DNA from: UJ101 sp965262705
GTDB lineage: Bacteria; Bacteroidota; Bacteroidia; Flavobacteriales; UJ101
Direction: 5' to 3'
DNA: 64,000 nucleotides
Assembly (NCBI GenBank): GCA_965262705.1
Contig: OZ253556.1
Span: 310,001-374,000 of the forward strand
This document shows, in pieces, positions 8,005 to 17,687 of this stretch. Both the position numbers and the translations under genes were made by a program. Each line of letters begins with the position of its first letter. Positions within the stretch are counted from its first letter, which is position 1. Below the pieces are notes generated by a model. The model did no database searches, was not told where the DNA came from, and saw only the letters and a list, made by a program, of their open reading frames with translations.

Positions 8005-9618
8005 TTATTTTTTATCCCACCATAATCGGGTCGCCCCCGTATCAGGTCCTCCGAGTAACGAAACGGCTTTTAGCACACTTTCTTTATTATTGACGTATTG
8101 AGAACTTGGATAATTCATTCTTCTTATCCCTCGTTTGGAGTCAATCACTCCTCCACTACTATTATTTACGACTAAGCTATTTCCGTTATATAAAGGCATT
8201 TTAGGGTATCCCGTGCGTCTCCATTCTGACCAGGCCTCTTGCCCTTGCGGGAACAGGGCAAGCCATTTTTGGGTAATAATGCGTTCCAATTTTTTTTCCA
8301 TGTTGTCCCCGTTATTCCATGCGATGGTAAGATCCGTTGACACGTTAAATATACTTCCTGTTTTAGGGTCCGTATATTCATTAGGCGTATCAGCATTGTT
8401 TTTCAAGTAATTATCAGCGCCCGAGACGCTGTTCTCTTCAAAAGACATCTTTACCCCTTCTTCATAATAGCTCTGAGGCGTACCACCTCCCATATTCCAG
8501 CCTCGTAAAGCCCCTTCAGCTTTTAAGAAGAGTACTTCTGAGGCTCTGAGCCAATACAAAGGCGTGTCTGCCGTTATATTGGGTTTAGAATAAGCCGTAT
8601 AGGTCTCATTTTTAGCTTCCTTACTACCAGCTGGAATAGCATAATAGTCTTCCTTTTTGTTATAGGAACCTTTATTAAAATACTTAGGGAGTCTCGGATC
8701 ATCATATCCTACAAGAAAAGAATAGATGGCACTGCCCATACGTGCTTCATTATAATCCTCAGACAATACGACAATGGGATGTCTAAAACTTATTCCGGCA
8801 CCTTGCGACATTTTTGCTGCATCCTCTTTAGCGGTCATTACTCCCATGGGATGGCTTATTGCCTGCTCAGCATATTTTTTTGCCATAGCCGGATCGGCAT
8901 ATACCACACGCATCGCTAGGCGAAGCATTAATGAATTAGCATATTTTATCCATTTTGTAACATCTCCTGCATACACAGCATCATAACTGGGGACAATTTT
9001 ATCCCCATTGGCACCATATTCGGTTAGTACCTGGATAGATTCGGTAAGGTCCTCAAAAAAAGATTGATAGACTTCTTTCTGGCTGTTATAAGGGACCTGA
9101 ATAGTTCCTTTATCTAGGTTCTTATATTGAATGGGACCAAAGGTATCAGCAGCTCGGTGCCAAGCAGAGATTTTTAAAATTTGTGCTAGGGCAAACAACT
9201 GCGGTATATCATTCTCATTTGTATATTGTTTCACTTTCAACCAGGGGGTGAAAATATCTCTATACATACGATCGTATGCAGCGCTTACCCAGCCATCTAC
9301 TAAAAAAAAGGTGATATGATTTAATCCTGAATTCCAATTATTGTTTTCTCCAAAATAACCTGCCCAAACCTCCCCGGCGAGATGATCAGAAAGTTGATAA
9401 TCATTGACCGATGCATTGTTATCTGTAGCAGGTCCTGCAGGAATAACTTTAGTCTCCATTTGTGTAAAAGCGCTTCCAATGAATGCATTATCGCCCTGCT
9501 GCTGCTCAGCAGTCACTTCATAGCGTTTGGTATTAATCTCTTCAAAGTCGCAGGCAGTAACGCCTAATAATAAAAGGAAGGGGGTAAAAAATAATTTTAT
9601 ATCTCTATGCGTTTTCAT
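8005..9618 (-). CDS. SusD/RagB-family nutrient-binding lipoprotein (N-glycan locus)
   Basis: A 537-residue surface lipoprotein of the SusD type (SusD-like_2 subgroup by its overall look). The lipobox GVTAC is followed by DFEEINTKRYEVTAEQ. The TPR-like helical core and the C-terminal segment 'ITQKWLALFPQGQEAWSEWRRTGYP' are characteristic. SusD proteins form the lid over the SusC barrel and capture the oligosaccharide. It lies 28 bp after susC in the same operon and ahead of the 23-bp repeat array. Confidence 0.93.
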   Translation of the reverse strand: MKTHRDIKLFFTPFLLLLGVTACDFEEINTKRYEVTAEQQQGDNAFIGSAFTQMETKVIPAGPATDNNASVNDYQLSDHLAGEVWAGYFGENNNWNSGLNHITFFLVDGWVSAAYDRMYRDIFTPWLKVKQYTNENDIPQLFALAQILKISAWHRAADTFGPIQYKNLDKGTIQVPYNSQKEVYQSFFEDLTESIQVLTEYGANGDKIVPSYDAVYAGDVTKWIKYANSLMLRLAMRVVYADPAMAKKYAEQAISHPMGVMTAKEDAAKMSQGAGISFRHPIVVLSEDYNEARMGSAIYSFLVGYDDPRLPKYFNKGSYNKKEDYYAIPAGSKEAKNETYTAYSKPNITADTPLYWLRASEVLFLKAEGALRGWNMGGGTPQSYYEEGVKMSFEENSVSGADNYLKNNADTPNEYTDPKTGSIFNVSTDLTIAWNNGDNMEKKLERIITQKWLALFPQGQEAWSEWRRTGYPKMPLYNGNSLVVNNSSGGVIDSKRGIRRMNYPSSQYVNNKESVLKAVSLLGGPDTGATRLWWDKK

Positions 9619-9646
9619 CTTTTGTTTAGTTTAAAAAGTTTTATTA

Positions 9647-12600
9647 TTAAAATTTTAGTTTTATTCCCATACCGAAACTTTGCACACTCGGGGGCATAAA
9701 ATAATCATAACCTTGTATATACGTTCCGGTATTGGAAGTAAGTTCCGGATCAAACGGCGCTTTGTTATATATCATCCATACATTATTTCCTATTAGAGAA
9801 ACCGTTAGACTTTTAAAGCCTTTGTTTTTAAGAAATTCTGGATGCAGCGTATAGCTTAAAGAGATCTCCTGCAAACGGATATTAGTGGCATCATAGGTAT
9901 AATACGCCTGCATGCCATCGCCATTTCCGACCAATTGGTAATATTTTTCCGCATCGTATTTTCCTCCATTGAGGTCCACTCCGCCTCGATCTCGGGCTTG
10001 TGCAGATTCTTTAGAAACGCCATAAGCATCCAAATACGCTTGGGTACTAGAGTTTACAATCCCGCCGAAACGGCCATTAAACAATAAGTTCAAATCTAGC
10101 CCCTTATATGAAATATGATGACGCCACCCAAGGGTAAAATTCGGATTGGTATTTCCTATCTTTACCACAGGATTAGTCTCATCTTGTAGTAAGTCTCCAT
10201 CGGGGGAAACATAAACATTCCCTGAGGAATCTTGTTTTAAAAACTGGTTCGCATACACATCCCCTATGTCTCCTCCTTCACGAAGAAGATTATAACGATT
10301 ACCAAATCCTCCTTTTACCGGAAACTCTTTTATATCAATAACTTCGCCCGGAACTATTGGGTTAGGATAATCATGTACCAATTCTATAATTTTATTTTCA
10401 TTGAGCGTATAGGCTACATTCGTATCGTAACCGAATTTTCCATTCTTTGGCCGAGTATCATACCCAAAAGTAAGTTCTATCCCTCTATTTCGTATCTCCC
10501 CCGCTTGCAAATACATTCCCTTATAGAGCGGCGAGGGGTTCTCGTAATAAAAAGTTTGATTATACGTCTTCGCTTGATAAACCGTGGCATCCAAATTAAA
10601 ATGATTATGAAAGAACCTCATGTTTAGCCCCGCCTCATATGAACGGGTTCTTTCGGCTTTAAAATCAGGAAAAGGATAATCACCGCGTTCGCTAAGCACA
10701 CCGCCCTTAATGGGAAGGGTTAAGGTGCCAGGCGTAGCGCCAACGATTGAAATAGGACTGCCCGTTTCAGTATAAGAGGCTCTTACCTTTAAGAAAGAGA
10801 TAAAATCGGGGAGCTTTGCCATTTTACTGATAATGCCCGAAAGCCCTGCCGAAGGATAAAAGTAAGAGGGTTCTTTAGAATTTACAAGATGAGAATCCCA
10901 GTCGTTTCTTCCCGTAAGGGTAAGGTAAAGAAAATCTTTATAAGATACTTCGGCTAAGCCAAATATGCTGTATGTCCTACTCCGATCTCCTGCCCTAGCT
11001 TCACTTATATTTCTATCATCTTTAGTATCAATATTAGAATAGTCAAAAAAATTAGGAACAGTCAAAAGATGACCCTCTAGCCCTCGAGACAAGCTAGGGT
11101 TAAAATTAGAAAAACTTCCCCCAAAGTTCGCGTTTAGATTGAATACGCCAAATCGTTTTTTCACGTTAAATAATAAATCAGCATAGGTCTGTTTTTGATT
11201 GCCTTCTTCAAAGCCATAATATCCTTTGCCTCGAGCATGTGGGGCCTTGGTAGAAGCATAGTATTTTTTTTCACGGCTTTCATGCGTATTGTCGATGCGT
11301 ACCCTTGCCGATGCATTTAGCCAACTGAAAATATCATAATCCAAACGGGTGGAAAACATATAACGATCCCTTTTTGTAGGAAATACCATTCGATGGGCAA
11401 TCCAATAAGGGTTCTGATTCACTTCATCACCTCCTCCATAAGGCCAGTACTGTGTATAGATTCTTCGGGTAGGATCATATCTTTCATAGAATTTCACTAA
11501 TTCAAAATTTTCCCCCGGAGAAAATAAATATAACGAAGGTATAGGATTGAAATATAATCCTTGCGTAATCATGTTTTGCTCATCTTGTTTGATATAACTG
11601 GCACTTAGGTCTAAATGCATCTTATCGTTTAAAAAAGAAGCGGTATTTCGAAGGGTGAAATTATAACGATTATATTCGTTATTGGGTAAGATTCCCTGAG
11701 AATTGGTTGAACCTAAAGAAATAAACGTCTGATTCTTTTTATTTCCTATCTGAACAGTAGCAGCATTAATCAGGTTTACTCCAGTCTTAAAAAAATCTAA
11801 AGGGTCATACGTTGAAGGGGTAGATAATTTATTCCCCCAACTTGCATACTCCCCTGCCCGATTCCCATACGTATTCTGGAAATCAGGCGTGATGAACGGG
11901 CGTAAGAACTGCGTGCTGGAAGATAAAGTAACGCTTACCCCTTCTTTTCCTTTTTTCGTATTGATTAAGATAACTCCATTAGATCCCTGATAGCCATACA
12001 AAGCTGCTGCTGAAGGACCCGTAAGTACCGAAATGCTCTCTATATCCTCTGAATTGAAATCTGCTATGCCTTCCGTTCCGCCCGGATCTTGGAAGCCGCC
12101 ACTATCTGATGCAGCACCTCTGGAAACATTATAAAGCGGAACTCCATCCACTACATATAATACATTATTATTTCCTAAGATAGATTTATCTCCACGCAGT
12201 ACCACCCTTGTTGCCCCGCCTATTCCTGAGGAACTTCTTCTTATATTGACGCCTGCAACTTTTCCGCTGAGACTATTCACAAAATTGGCATCTTTCACTC
12301 GGGTAAGTTCTTCTTGTTTTATCTCCTGAAGATTATAGCTTAATGCTTTTTCTTTTCGTTTGATTCCCAGTGCTGTTATTACCACTTTATCTATTTTCGT
12401 AACCTCCTGATTTAATACTACACTAATCGTTGTTTTCCCAGCAGTAGGTATATCCATCGTTTCAAAACCAGTACTATAAAATTCAAGCACGGCTCCTTCT
12501 TTTACCTCAACGGAATAGTTCCCATCTAAGTCCGTAGCTACTTCGTTGTTAGTTCCTTTTTCAAGAACCCCTACCCCTGGTATAGGATTCCCGCTCGTAT

Positions 12601-12688
12601 CTTTAACAGTCCCTGTAATTTTTGTTTGTGCTGTCAGTCCTTGAAAACAAATTAAAAGAACAAAGCAACGTAATAATGTTATCTTCAT
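9647..12688 (-). CDS. SusC/RagA-family TonB-dependent transporter (N-glycan locus)
   Basis: About 1013 residues: signal peptide ending LTAQ, carboxypeptidase-regulatory-like domain (TKITGTVKDTSGNPIPGVG), plug domain with 'DGVPLYNVSRG' and 'SISVLTGPSAAALYG', then a 22-strand barrel ending in Phe. It imports oligosaccharides released on the surface, with SusD as lid. I take the ATG at 12688 as start. A TTG at 12703 extends the frame five codons, but it overlaps a good -7 box (TAACTTTG), so the transcript probably begins downstream of it. Confidence 0.93.
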   Translation of the reverse strand: MKITLLRCFVLLICFQGLTAQTKITGTVKDTSGNPIPGVGVLEKGTNNEVATDLDGNYSVEVKEGAVLEFYSTGFETMDIPTAGKTTISVVLNQEVTKIDKVVITALGIKRKEKALSYNLQEIKQEELTRVKDANFVNSLSGKVAGVNIRRSSSGIGGATRVVLRGDKSILGNNNVLYVVDGVPLYNVSRGAASDSGGFQDPGGTEGIADFNSEDIESISVLTGPSAAALYGYQGSNGVILINTKKGKEGVSVTLSSSTQFLRPFITPDFQNTYGNRAGEYASWGNKLSTPSTYDPLDFFKTGVNLINAATVQIGNKKNQTFISLGSTNSQGILPNNEYNRYNFTLRNTASFLNDKMHLDLSASYIKQDEQNMITQGLYFNPIPSLYLFSPGENFELVKFYERYDPTRRIYTQYWPYGGGDEVNQNPYWIAHRMVFPTKRDRYMFSTRLDYDIFSWLNASARVRIDNTHESREKKYYASTKAPHARGKGYYGFEEGNQKQTYADLLFNVKKRFGVFNLNANFGGSFSNFNPSLSRGLEGHLLTVPNFFDYSNIDTKDDRNISEARAGDRSRTYSIFGLAEVSYKDFLYLTLTGRNDWDSHLVNSKEPSYFYPSAGLSGIISKMAKLPDFISFLKVRASYTETGSPISIVGATPGTLTLPIKGGVLSERGDYPFPDFKAERTRSYEAGLNMRFFHNHFNLDATVYQAKTYNQTFYYENPSPLYKGMYLQAGEIRNRGIELTFGYDTRPKNGKFGYDTNVAYTLNENKIIELVHDYPNPIVPGEVIDIKEFPVKGGFGNRYNLLREGGDIGDVYANQFLKQDSSGNVYVSPDGDLLQDETNPVVKIGNTNPNFTLGWRHHISYKGLDLNLLFNGRFGGIVNSSTQAYLDAYGVSKESAQARDRGGVDLNGGKYDAEKYYQLVGNGDGMQAYYTYDATNIRLQEISLSYTLHPEFLKNKGFKSLTVSLIGNNVWMIYNKAPFDPELTSNTGTYIQGYDYFMPPSVQSFGMGIKLKF

Positions 12689-12700
12689 ATGCTGTTTTGA

Positions 12701-12708
12701 CAAAGTTA
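12701..12708 (-). promoter_or_regulatory. -7 promoter box of the N-glycan susC operon
   Basis: On the minus strand TAACTTTG matches TAnnTTTG and lies 12 bp before the ATG at 12688, implying a very short leader. No TTTG is found at the expected -33 distance, so an activator may be needed. The upstream DNA is almost pure A/T. Confidence 0.5.
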
Positions 12709-12757
12709 AAAAAAATTTAAATAATTAAAAAACATTTTTTAAAAAGCCATATAACCC

Positions 12758-13201
12758 CTATGATTTTATGTGATTTGGGATAGTGCAAAAATCATAACAC
12801 TTTCTTGAGTGGTTCACTTGAAAACAATAATGATCAATTCCATTCGTAACCAATAATAGTTTGGCGTTAAGTTGCTGATTATAACGGGCAATCTGGTCGA
12901 AAGCCTTCTGTGTAATTACCGTAGAAGGGCGCTTGCATTCTACCATCAAAAAAGGATTTCCTTTCGAGTCATAAAGCAACGCATCTATCCGTTGATTCAT
13001 ACCGTTTACTCTAACCGGCACTTCAATCCCTATTCGTCCTTTTGGGTAATGTTTTACTTCGATTAAAAAACGAATCACATGCTGCCTAACCCATTCTTCG
13101 GGCGTGAGGACATAGAATTTTTTCCGAATTTCATCAAAAATATACCGTTGATTATTCTTATTTTTGGTTTTAAATGTATATTGAGGCAAATTTAGCTGCA
13201 T
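12758..13201 (-). CDS. Stand-alone HsdR N-terminal (PD-(D/E)XK-like) domain protein
   Basis: A 147-residue protein resembling only the N-terminal nuclease-like domain of type I restriction HsdR subunits (HSDR_N family). The nuclease residues are present: Asp73 in RIDALL and Glu88-Cys-Lys90 in FLMVECKRP, with an upstream Glu60. There is no helicase part and no HsdM or HsdS nearby. In Flavobacteriia this small protein is commonly next to holA, as here (divergent, 45 bp apart), which suggests a housekeeping role in DNA metabolism and not restriction. Its function is not known to me. Confidence 0.8.
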   Translation of the reverse strand: MQLNLPQYTFKTKNKNNQRYIFDEIRKKFYVLTPEEWVRQHVIRFLIEVKHYPKGRIGIEVPVRVNGMNQRIDALLYDSKGNPFLMVECKRPSTVITQKAFDQIARYNQQLNAKLLLVTNGIDHYCFQVNHSRKCYDFCTIPNHIKS

Positions 13202-13246
13202 GTTTTAGTTGAATGTAAAGACAAAGGTCTATACAAAAGATATATT

Positions 13247-14242
13247 ATGCAAATAGAATCTATTTTAAATCGCATTAAACAACGAAAGTTTGCTCCTGTT
13301 TATTTTTTAATGGGGGAAGAACCCTATTTTATTGATTTAATTACCAGAAAACTTGAAGAAACCGTATTAACTCCGGAAGAAAAATCATTTAACCAAACAG
13401 TTGTTTATGGTAAAGAAACCGAACTGTCGTCTATTATCGGGCTTGCCAAGCAATTTCCTATGAATGCAGAACACACGCTGATCATCGTGAAAGAAGCACA
13501 GCATTTATCAAGCACGATAGATCGTTTAAGCACTTATGCCGAAAATCCAGCGCCCCATACCGTGTTGGTAATCAACTATAAATATAAAAAGTTAGATAAG
13601 CGAAAAACATTAACTAAAACTTTGGATAAAAAGGCGGTCTTGTTTGAAAGCAAAAAATTATATGAAAATAAAATCCCCGAATGGATAGAACAATATCTAA
13701 GTACCAAAAATCTTTCTATAGAAGCTAAAGCAAGCCATCTTTTGGTTGAATTTATAGGTGCAGATTTATCGCGTATAGCCAATGAACTGGATAAATTATC
13801 TCTGCTGGTTTCAAATAAAATCACAACTGATGATATTGTACGCAATATTGGGATTAGCAAGGAATATAATCATTTTGAATTGCAAAAGGCACTCGGACAA
13901 AAAAAAGTTCTAAAAACTTATCGTATTATTTATTATTTCAGCAAAAACGCCAAAGATCATCCTTTAGTGGTTACTTTAAGCATTTTATATAATTATTTCA
14001 GTAATCTGATAATATACCATTCGCTAAAGGATAAAAATAAAAAAAATATAGCTCGAGAATTGAAGATAAATCCATACTTCGTAAGTGATTATCAAGTGGC
14101 AGCTAGGCATTATCCGTTAAGAAAAACGGTGCAGATTATTTCTTATTTACGTGAGGCCGATTTAAAATCTAAGGGAGTTGGTGCGGGTAACTTACCTCAA
14201 ATGGAAATACTAAAAGAGCTGATTTTTAAAATTCTTCACTAA
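13247..14242 (+). CDS. holA: DNA polymerase III delta subunit
   Basis: A 331-residue clamp-loader delta subunit. The N-terminal RFC-like domain begins 'ILNRIKQRKFAPVYFLMGEEPYFIDLI', the usual delta signature. The middle has 'LVEFIGADLSRIANELDKLSLL' and the C-terminal collar domain 'READLKSKGVGAG'. Length matches the family. Delta opens the beta sliding clamp on DNA. No partner gene is adjacent; the gene is transcribed alone and diverges from the HsdR-N protein gene. Confidence 0.92.
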   Translation: MQIESILNRIKQRKFAPVYFLMGEEPYFIDLITRKLEETVLTPEEKSFNQTVVYGKETELSSIIGLAKQFPMNAEHTLIIVKEAQHLSSTIDRLSTYAENPAPHTVLVINYKYKKLDKRKTLTKTLDKKAVLFESKKLYENKIPEWIEQYLSTKNLSIEAKASHLLVEFIGADLSRIANELDKLSLLVSNKITTDDIVRNIGISKEYNHFELQKALGQKKVLKTYRIIYYFSKNAKDHPLVVTLSILYNYFSNLIIYHSLKDKNKKNIARELKINPYFVSDYQVAARHYPLRKTVQIISYLREADLKSKGVGAGNLPQMEILKELIFKILH

Positions 14243-14250
14243 TAATTCTT

Positions 14251-14400
14251 GGCATTGTTAAATAAACATACATTTTGACATTTTTTAGCCCGATTAAGAC
14301 GAAAAAGTAAATGCCACTCAAAGAATATTGATAGGTTAAAAGGCTATCATGATGATGTTAAAGAGAAATAATCAATTAAGTATACTTTATTAACAATGCC
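14251..14400. mobile_element. 150-bp miniature element with GGCATTGTTAA ends
   Basis: The left end GGCATTGTTAAATAAA and the right end TTTATTAACAATGCC are inverted copies of each other with one extra A. The flanks TAATTCTT and TAATTTTT look like an 8-bp target duplication with one change. It has no coding capacity. The ends are unrelated to the common GAGACC family in this window. The GG start and 8-bp duplication resemble some IS6-type ends, but this is only a resemblance. Confidence 0.65.
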
Positions 14401-14433
14401 TAATTTTTAAATATAAATTGCACTTACAATTTC

Positions 14434-15129
14434 TTATGAGTATTTTTTTATCCGCCCTTCTAATTTATTTTTCTTAAGCGTAGCGTCTAAATATTTCTCT
14501 CGACTGCTTTCCTGCCTCTGATAAGGAGCAAAAAGTGCTGCCACTTCGTTATATTCTTTGTCTAATACTTTCAGTAACTCATTATCCTTGTTATCATTTT
14601 CCTGGAATTCCTTTAATCTCTGAACAACAATTCCTTTCCTTACAATTTCTTGAACACTTACGTTTTGAGTACAGATGCCATATACGCCGGAAATATAATA
14701 GTGCCATTTCTCTTCAGCGTACTTATCAAAAATGACAGAGTCAATATCTCCATTGGCTTTAGTAATATCCGGATAAGCATAAGATTTATAAGGATGCGCC
14801 TCAAGCGCTTGATACAAATCTTTTTTAAATTCTAATATAGAAGTTTCCTCTTGCTTCTGTTTTATTTGTTTTAAAAGTTCAAGCGATTTTAATGGAAAAT
14901 ATTTTTTCTGTATTTCTTTTTCTACAAAATCATTAAGTGGAGAACAAATCTTCATTTTATGTATAATTTCATAGGATGGTTTAGGAACCTTTTCGCTATT
15001 AATTAATTGATTCAATTCATCTGATGAAATCTTCATCTTCTTGCATAATTCATCCCACTCAATATAGTTTTCTTCTATGTATCTGACATCATCCACTTTA
15101 ATTCCAATTAATTTATGCCTTACTAACAA
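14434..15129 (-). CDS. Uncharacterised soluble protein, possibly DUF6058-like
   Basis: A 231-residue protein with no signal peptide or membrane helix. The central block 'HPYKSYAYPDITKANGDIDSVIFDKYAEEKWHYYISGVYGICTQNVSVQEIVRKG' looks well conserved and recalls the DUF6058 family, named for a loose link with natural-product clusters; I am not certain of this match. The N terminus is helical and might bind something small; the C terminus is Lys/Glu-rich. Neighbours (holA and uvrB, both on the other strand) give no functional hint. It is bounded by a miniature element on each side. Confidence 0.55.
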   Translation of the reverse strand: MLVRHKLIGIKVDDVRYIEENYIEWDELCKKMKISSDELNQLINSEKVPKPSYEIIHKMKICSPLNDFVEKEIQKKYFPLKSLELLKQIKQKQEETSILEFKKDLYQALEAHPYKSYAYPDITKANGDIDSVIFDKYAEEKWHYYISGVYGICTQNVSVQEIVRKGIVVQRLKEFQENDNKDNELLKVLDKEYNEVAALFAPYQRQESSREKYLDATLKKNKLEGRIKKYS

Positions 15130-15150
15130 CTACAAATATAACAAATATAT

Positions 15151-15380
15151 GAGACCGTTGCAAAATTTAATGTTTTTTAGAATAATGTTTTCGGTGTCTA
15201 ATTTTTTGGATATTATGATAAACTTTTTTTATTCTTAGCCCTTTTTTGAATCATTAAAGGACTTTTTGAGACCTTTGCAAAAAATACGCTAACAAAAAAA
15301 TTGTAGCGCTCAATAAAAATTAAAATCCTTACAATCCAAAGATTGATCCTATACTTAAATTTTAGTTTAACGAGATCCCT
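15151..15380. repeat. GAGACC-family fragments before uvrB
   Basis: One isolated left end (GAGACCGTTGCAAAA at 15151) is followed by AT-rich DNA. A second fragment starts at 15268 (GAGACCTTTGCAAAAAAT) and runs through the internal module with TAAAATCCTTACAATCCAAA to about 15380. No intact right end is visible. Together they fill the 314-bp gap upstream of uvrB. Confidence 0.6.
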
Positions 15381-15385
15381 TGTTG

Positions 15386-15393
15386 TATATTTG
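15386..15393 (+). promoter_or_regulatory. -7 promoter box of uvrB
   Basis: TATATTTG fits TAnnTTTG and lies 50 bp before the uvrB ATG, directly after the element fragments. The -33 region (TTTAG) is a weak match. No SOS-type operator is recognised near it. Confidence 0.45.
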
Positions 15394-15443
15394 ATGAAGT
15401 CTTTGTATCTTCGTTTCTTTAAGACCTCGCAACCCATACCTCT

Positions 15444-17441
15444 ATGCCTTTTAGCATTCGATCTACCTTTCAACCTACCGGCGATCAACCTGAAGCCATA
15501 AAGCAACTTAGTGAAGGCATAAGAAACAAACTTGCTCATCAGGTATTACTAGGCGTTACGGGCTCGGGTAAGACTTTTACCGTAGCCAACGTCGTTCAAC
15601 AAGTGCAACGCCCTACTTTGGTTCTCGCACACAACAAAACTTTAGCCGCTCAACTATATAATGAATTGAAAAATTTTTTTCCTGATAATGCCGTTGAGTA
15701 TTTTGTTTCTTATTATGATTACTACCAACCAGAAGCCTATATTGCTCATTCCAATACGTACATAGAAAAAGATTTATCTATCAATGATGAAATTGAAAAA
15801 TTACGATTAAGCGCTACCTCATCGCTTTTGTCTGGGCGCCGGGATGTATTGGTAGTTGCCTCGGTTTCTTGTTTATATGGCATTGGAAATCCAGCAGAAT
15901 TTAATAAAAATGTGGTTCACCTTCAGCAAGGACAAATCATTTCTCGTAACCAACTACTCCACCAGTTGGTTAATGGATTATATTCACGTGCTCACACGGA
16001 CTTTGCGCGGGGAAATTTTCGTGTTCGCGGGGATGTGGTTGATGTTTTTCCCGCATATTCAGACTATGGCATTCGGATTCACTTTTTTGATAATGAAATC
16101 GAACAAATCGAAACTTTTGATGTACCGACCGGTAATATTCTCGAAGAATATTCAAAAATCACCCTTTACCCTGCCAATTTATTTGTTACTTCAAAAGATA
16201 TTTTACATAATGCTATAAAAGGTATTCAAGAAGATCTAATTAAACAAGTCGCTTTTTTTAAAGAGCAAGGAAAAAAACTAGAAGCTAAGCGCCTGTTAGA
16301 ACGTACTGAATTTGATTTAGAAATGATTCGGGAGCTGGGCTATTGTTCGGGTATTGAGAACTATTCACGCTATCTGGACGGACGAGAGGCAGGCTCACGC
16401 CCTTTTTGTTTATTAGATTGTTTTCCAAAAGACTATTTAATGATTATTGATGAGAGCCACGTAACCCTCCCACAGGTACATGCCATGCATGGTGGAGACA
16501 GCTCTCGCAAGCAAAGTTTGGTAGAATATGGCTTTCGACTGCCTTCGGCTATGGATAATCGACCGCTAAAGTTTGAAGAATTTTTACAATTACAAAACCA
16601 GGTAATTTATATTAGTGCTACTCCGGCAGATTATGAATTAAAAAAATCAGAAGGGGTTTTAGCGGAGCAAATTATTCGCCCTACGGGTTTGTTAGACCCG
16701 ATAATAGAAGTCAGGTCTACAGAAAATCAGATAGATGATCTGATAGAAGAAATTCAAAAAAGAGTGGAAAAAAACGAACGAATTTTGGTTACCACGCTAA
16801 CAAAACGAATGGCAGAGGAGGTAACCAAATATTTTACACGATTACAAATTCGTACAAGATATATTCATTCAGATATAGATACGTTAGAGCGGGTTGAGAT
16901 TATACAGGGCTTACGCACGGGAGAATTTGATGTATTAGTTGGGGTTAATTTACTTCGTGAAGGGCTTGATTTACCAGAAGTTTCACTGGTCGCGATTATG
17001 GATGCAGATAAAGAGGGTTTTTTGCGTTCCCATCGTTCCTTAACCCAAACGGTCGGACGTGCCGCGAGAAACCTCAACGGGATGGCAATTATGTATGGAG
17101 ATAAAATCACTCATAGTATGCAAATGACTATGGAAGAAACACAGCGAAGACGCGAAAAGCAAATTGCATATAATACCCGGCATCAATTAACGCCTAAGGC
17201 GATTAAAAAATCATTAAACCATGATCTGGTAAGTAATCCTTATCAGAAAAATAATGCCCTTCGTTTAGAGACGAGTCGGGCTGCGGAAGCAGAAGAAATA
17301 TACCTGACTCCGACACAACTAAAGAAAAAAATAAGAGAAAAACAAAAGGAAATGGAAGAAGCATCCAAGAATATGGAATTTATGGTAGCTGCTTCCCTAC
17401 GAGATGAAATAAAACAGTTAAAATTACAATTAAAAAAATAG
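15444..17441 (+). CDS. uvrB: Excinuclease ABC subunit B
   Basis: A 665-residue UvrB of nucleotide excision repair. The start MPFSIRSTFQPTGDQPEAI is typical. Walker A is GVTGSGKTF near residue 37; the beta-hairpin region YYDYYQPEAY follows; the helicase motif IDESHVTLPQ and motif VI-like 'QTVGRAARN' are present. The C-terminal UVR motif (KEMEEASKNMEFMVAASLRDEIKQL) that binds UvrC ends the protein. Length and domains are complete. It stands alone between two repeat-filled gaps. Confidence 0.97.
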   Translation: MPFSIRSTFQPTGDQPEAIKQLSEGIRNKLAHQVLLGVTGSGKTFTVANVVQQVQRPTLVLAHNKTLAAQLYNELKNFFPDNAVEYFVSYYDYYQPEAYIAHSNTYIEKDLSINDEIEKLRLSATSSLLSGRRDVLVVASVSCLYGIGNPAEFNKNVVHLQQGQIISRNQLLHQLVNGLYSRAHTDFARGNFRVRGDVVDVFPAYSDYGIRIHFFDNEIEQIETFDVPTGNILEEYSKITLYPANLFVTSKDILHNAIKGIQEDLIKQVAFFKEQGKKLEAKRLLERTEFDLEMIRELGYCSGIENYSRYLDGREAGSRPFCLLDCFPKDYLMIIDESHVTLPQVHAMHGGDSSRKQSLVEYGFRLPSAMDNRPLKFEEFLQLQNQVIYISATPADYELKKSEGVLAEQIIRPTGLLDPIIEVRSTENQIDDLIEEIQKRVEKNERILVTTLTKRMAEEVTKYFTRLQIRTRYIHSDIDTLERVEIIQGLRTGEFDVLVGVNLLREGLDLPEVSLVAIMDADKEGFLRSHRSLTQTVGRAARNLNGMAIMYGDKITHSMQMTMEETQRRREKQIAYNTRHQLTPKAIKKSLNHDLVSNPYQKNNALRLETSRAAEAEEIYLTPTQLKKKIREKQKEMEEASKNMEFMVAASLRDEIKQLKLQLKK

Positions 17442-17505
17442 CGCTAACATTACCCCCCTTATTACCCAATTAGCTACGATTGAAACTTTCAAGGACTAAT
17501 CCCCC

Positions 17506-17687
17506 GAGACCGTTGCAAAAATTGAGAACGTTGCAAAAAGCACTTTAGTGATACAACGCAACACTCGAAAAAAATTAAACACCAGAGCAACCTTTTGGTT
17601 GTGAGGATTTTAATTTTTTAAGAAGGAAGCAGTTTGAAGTTAGATGCTTTCTTTTTCATACTTTTTTATGTGTTCTGCAACGGTCTC
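17506..17687 (-). mobile_element. GAGACC miniature element, full copy (182 bp)
   Basis: Starts GAGACCGTTGCAAAAA and ends TTCTGCAACGGTCTC. Inside are the family modules: AACACCAGAGCAACC, GTGAGGATTTTAATTTTT, AAGGAAGCAGTTTGAAG and GATGCTTTCTTTTTCATAC. Orientation is opposite to the copies upstream of nnr and nadD, which I call plus. No target duplication is visible because a second copy follows directly. Confidence 0.8.

Noticed and set aside
12758..13201. Type I restriction-modification system
   Set aside because: Only the small HsdR-N nuclease-like domain is present. There is no helicase, HsdM or HsdS, and the gene is a normal neighbour of holA in this group.
15213..15539. 108-residue minus-strand ORF across the uvrB start
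   Set aside because: It is made of element fragments plus antisense uvrB sequence and has no coding features.
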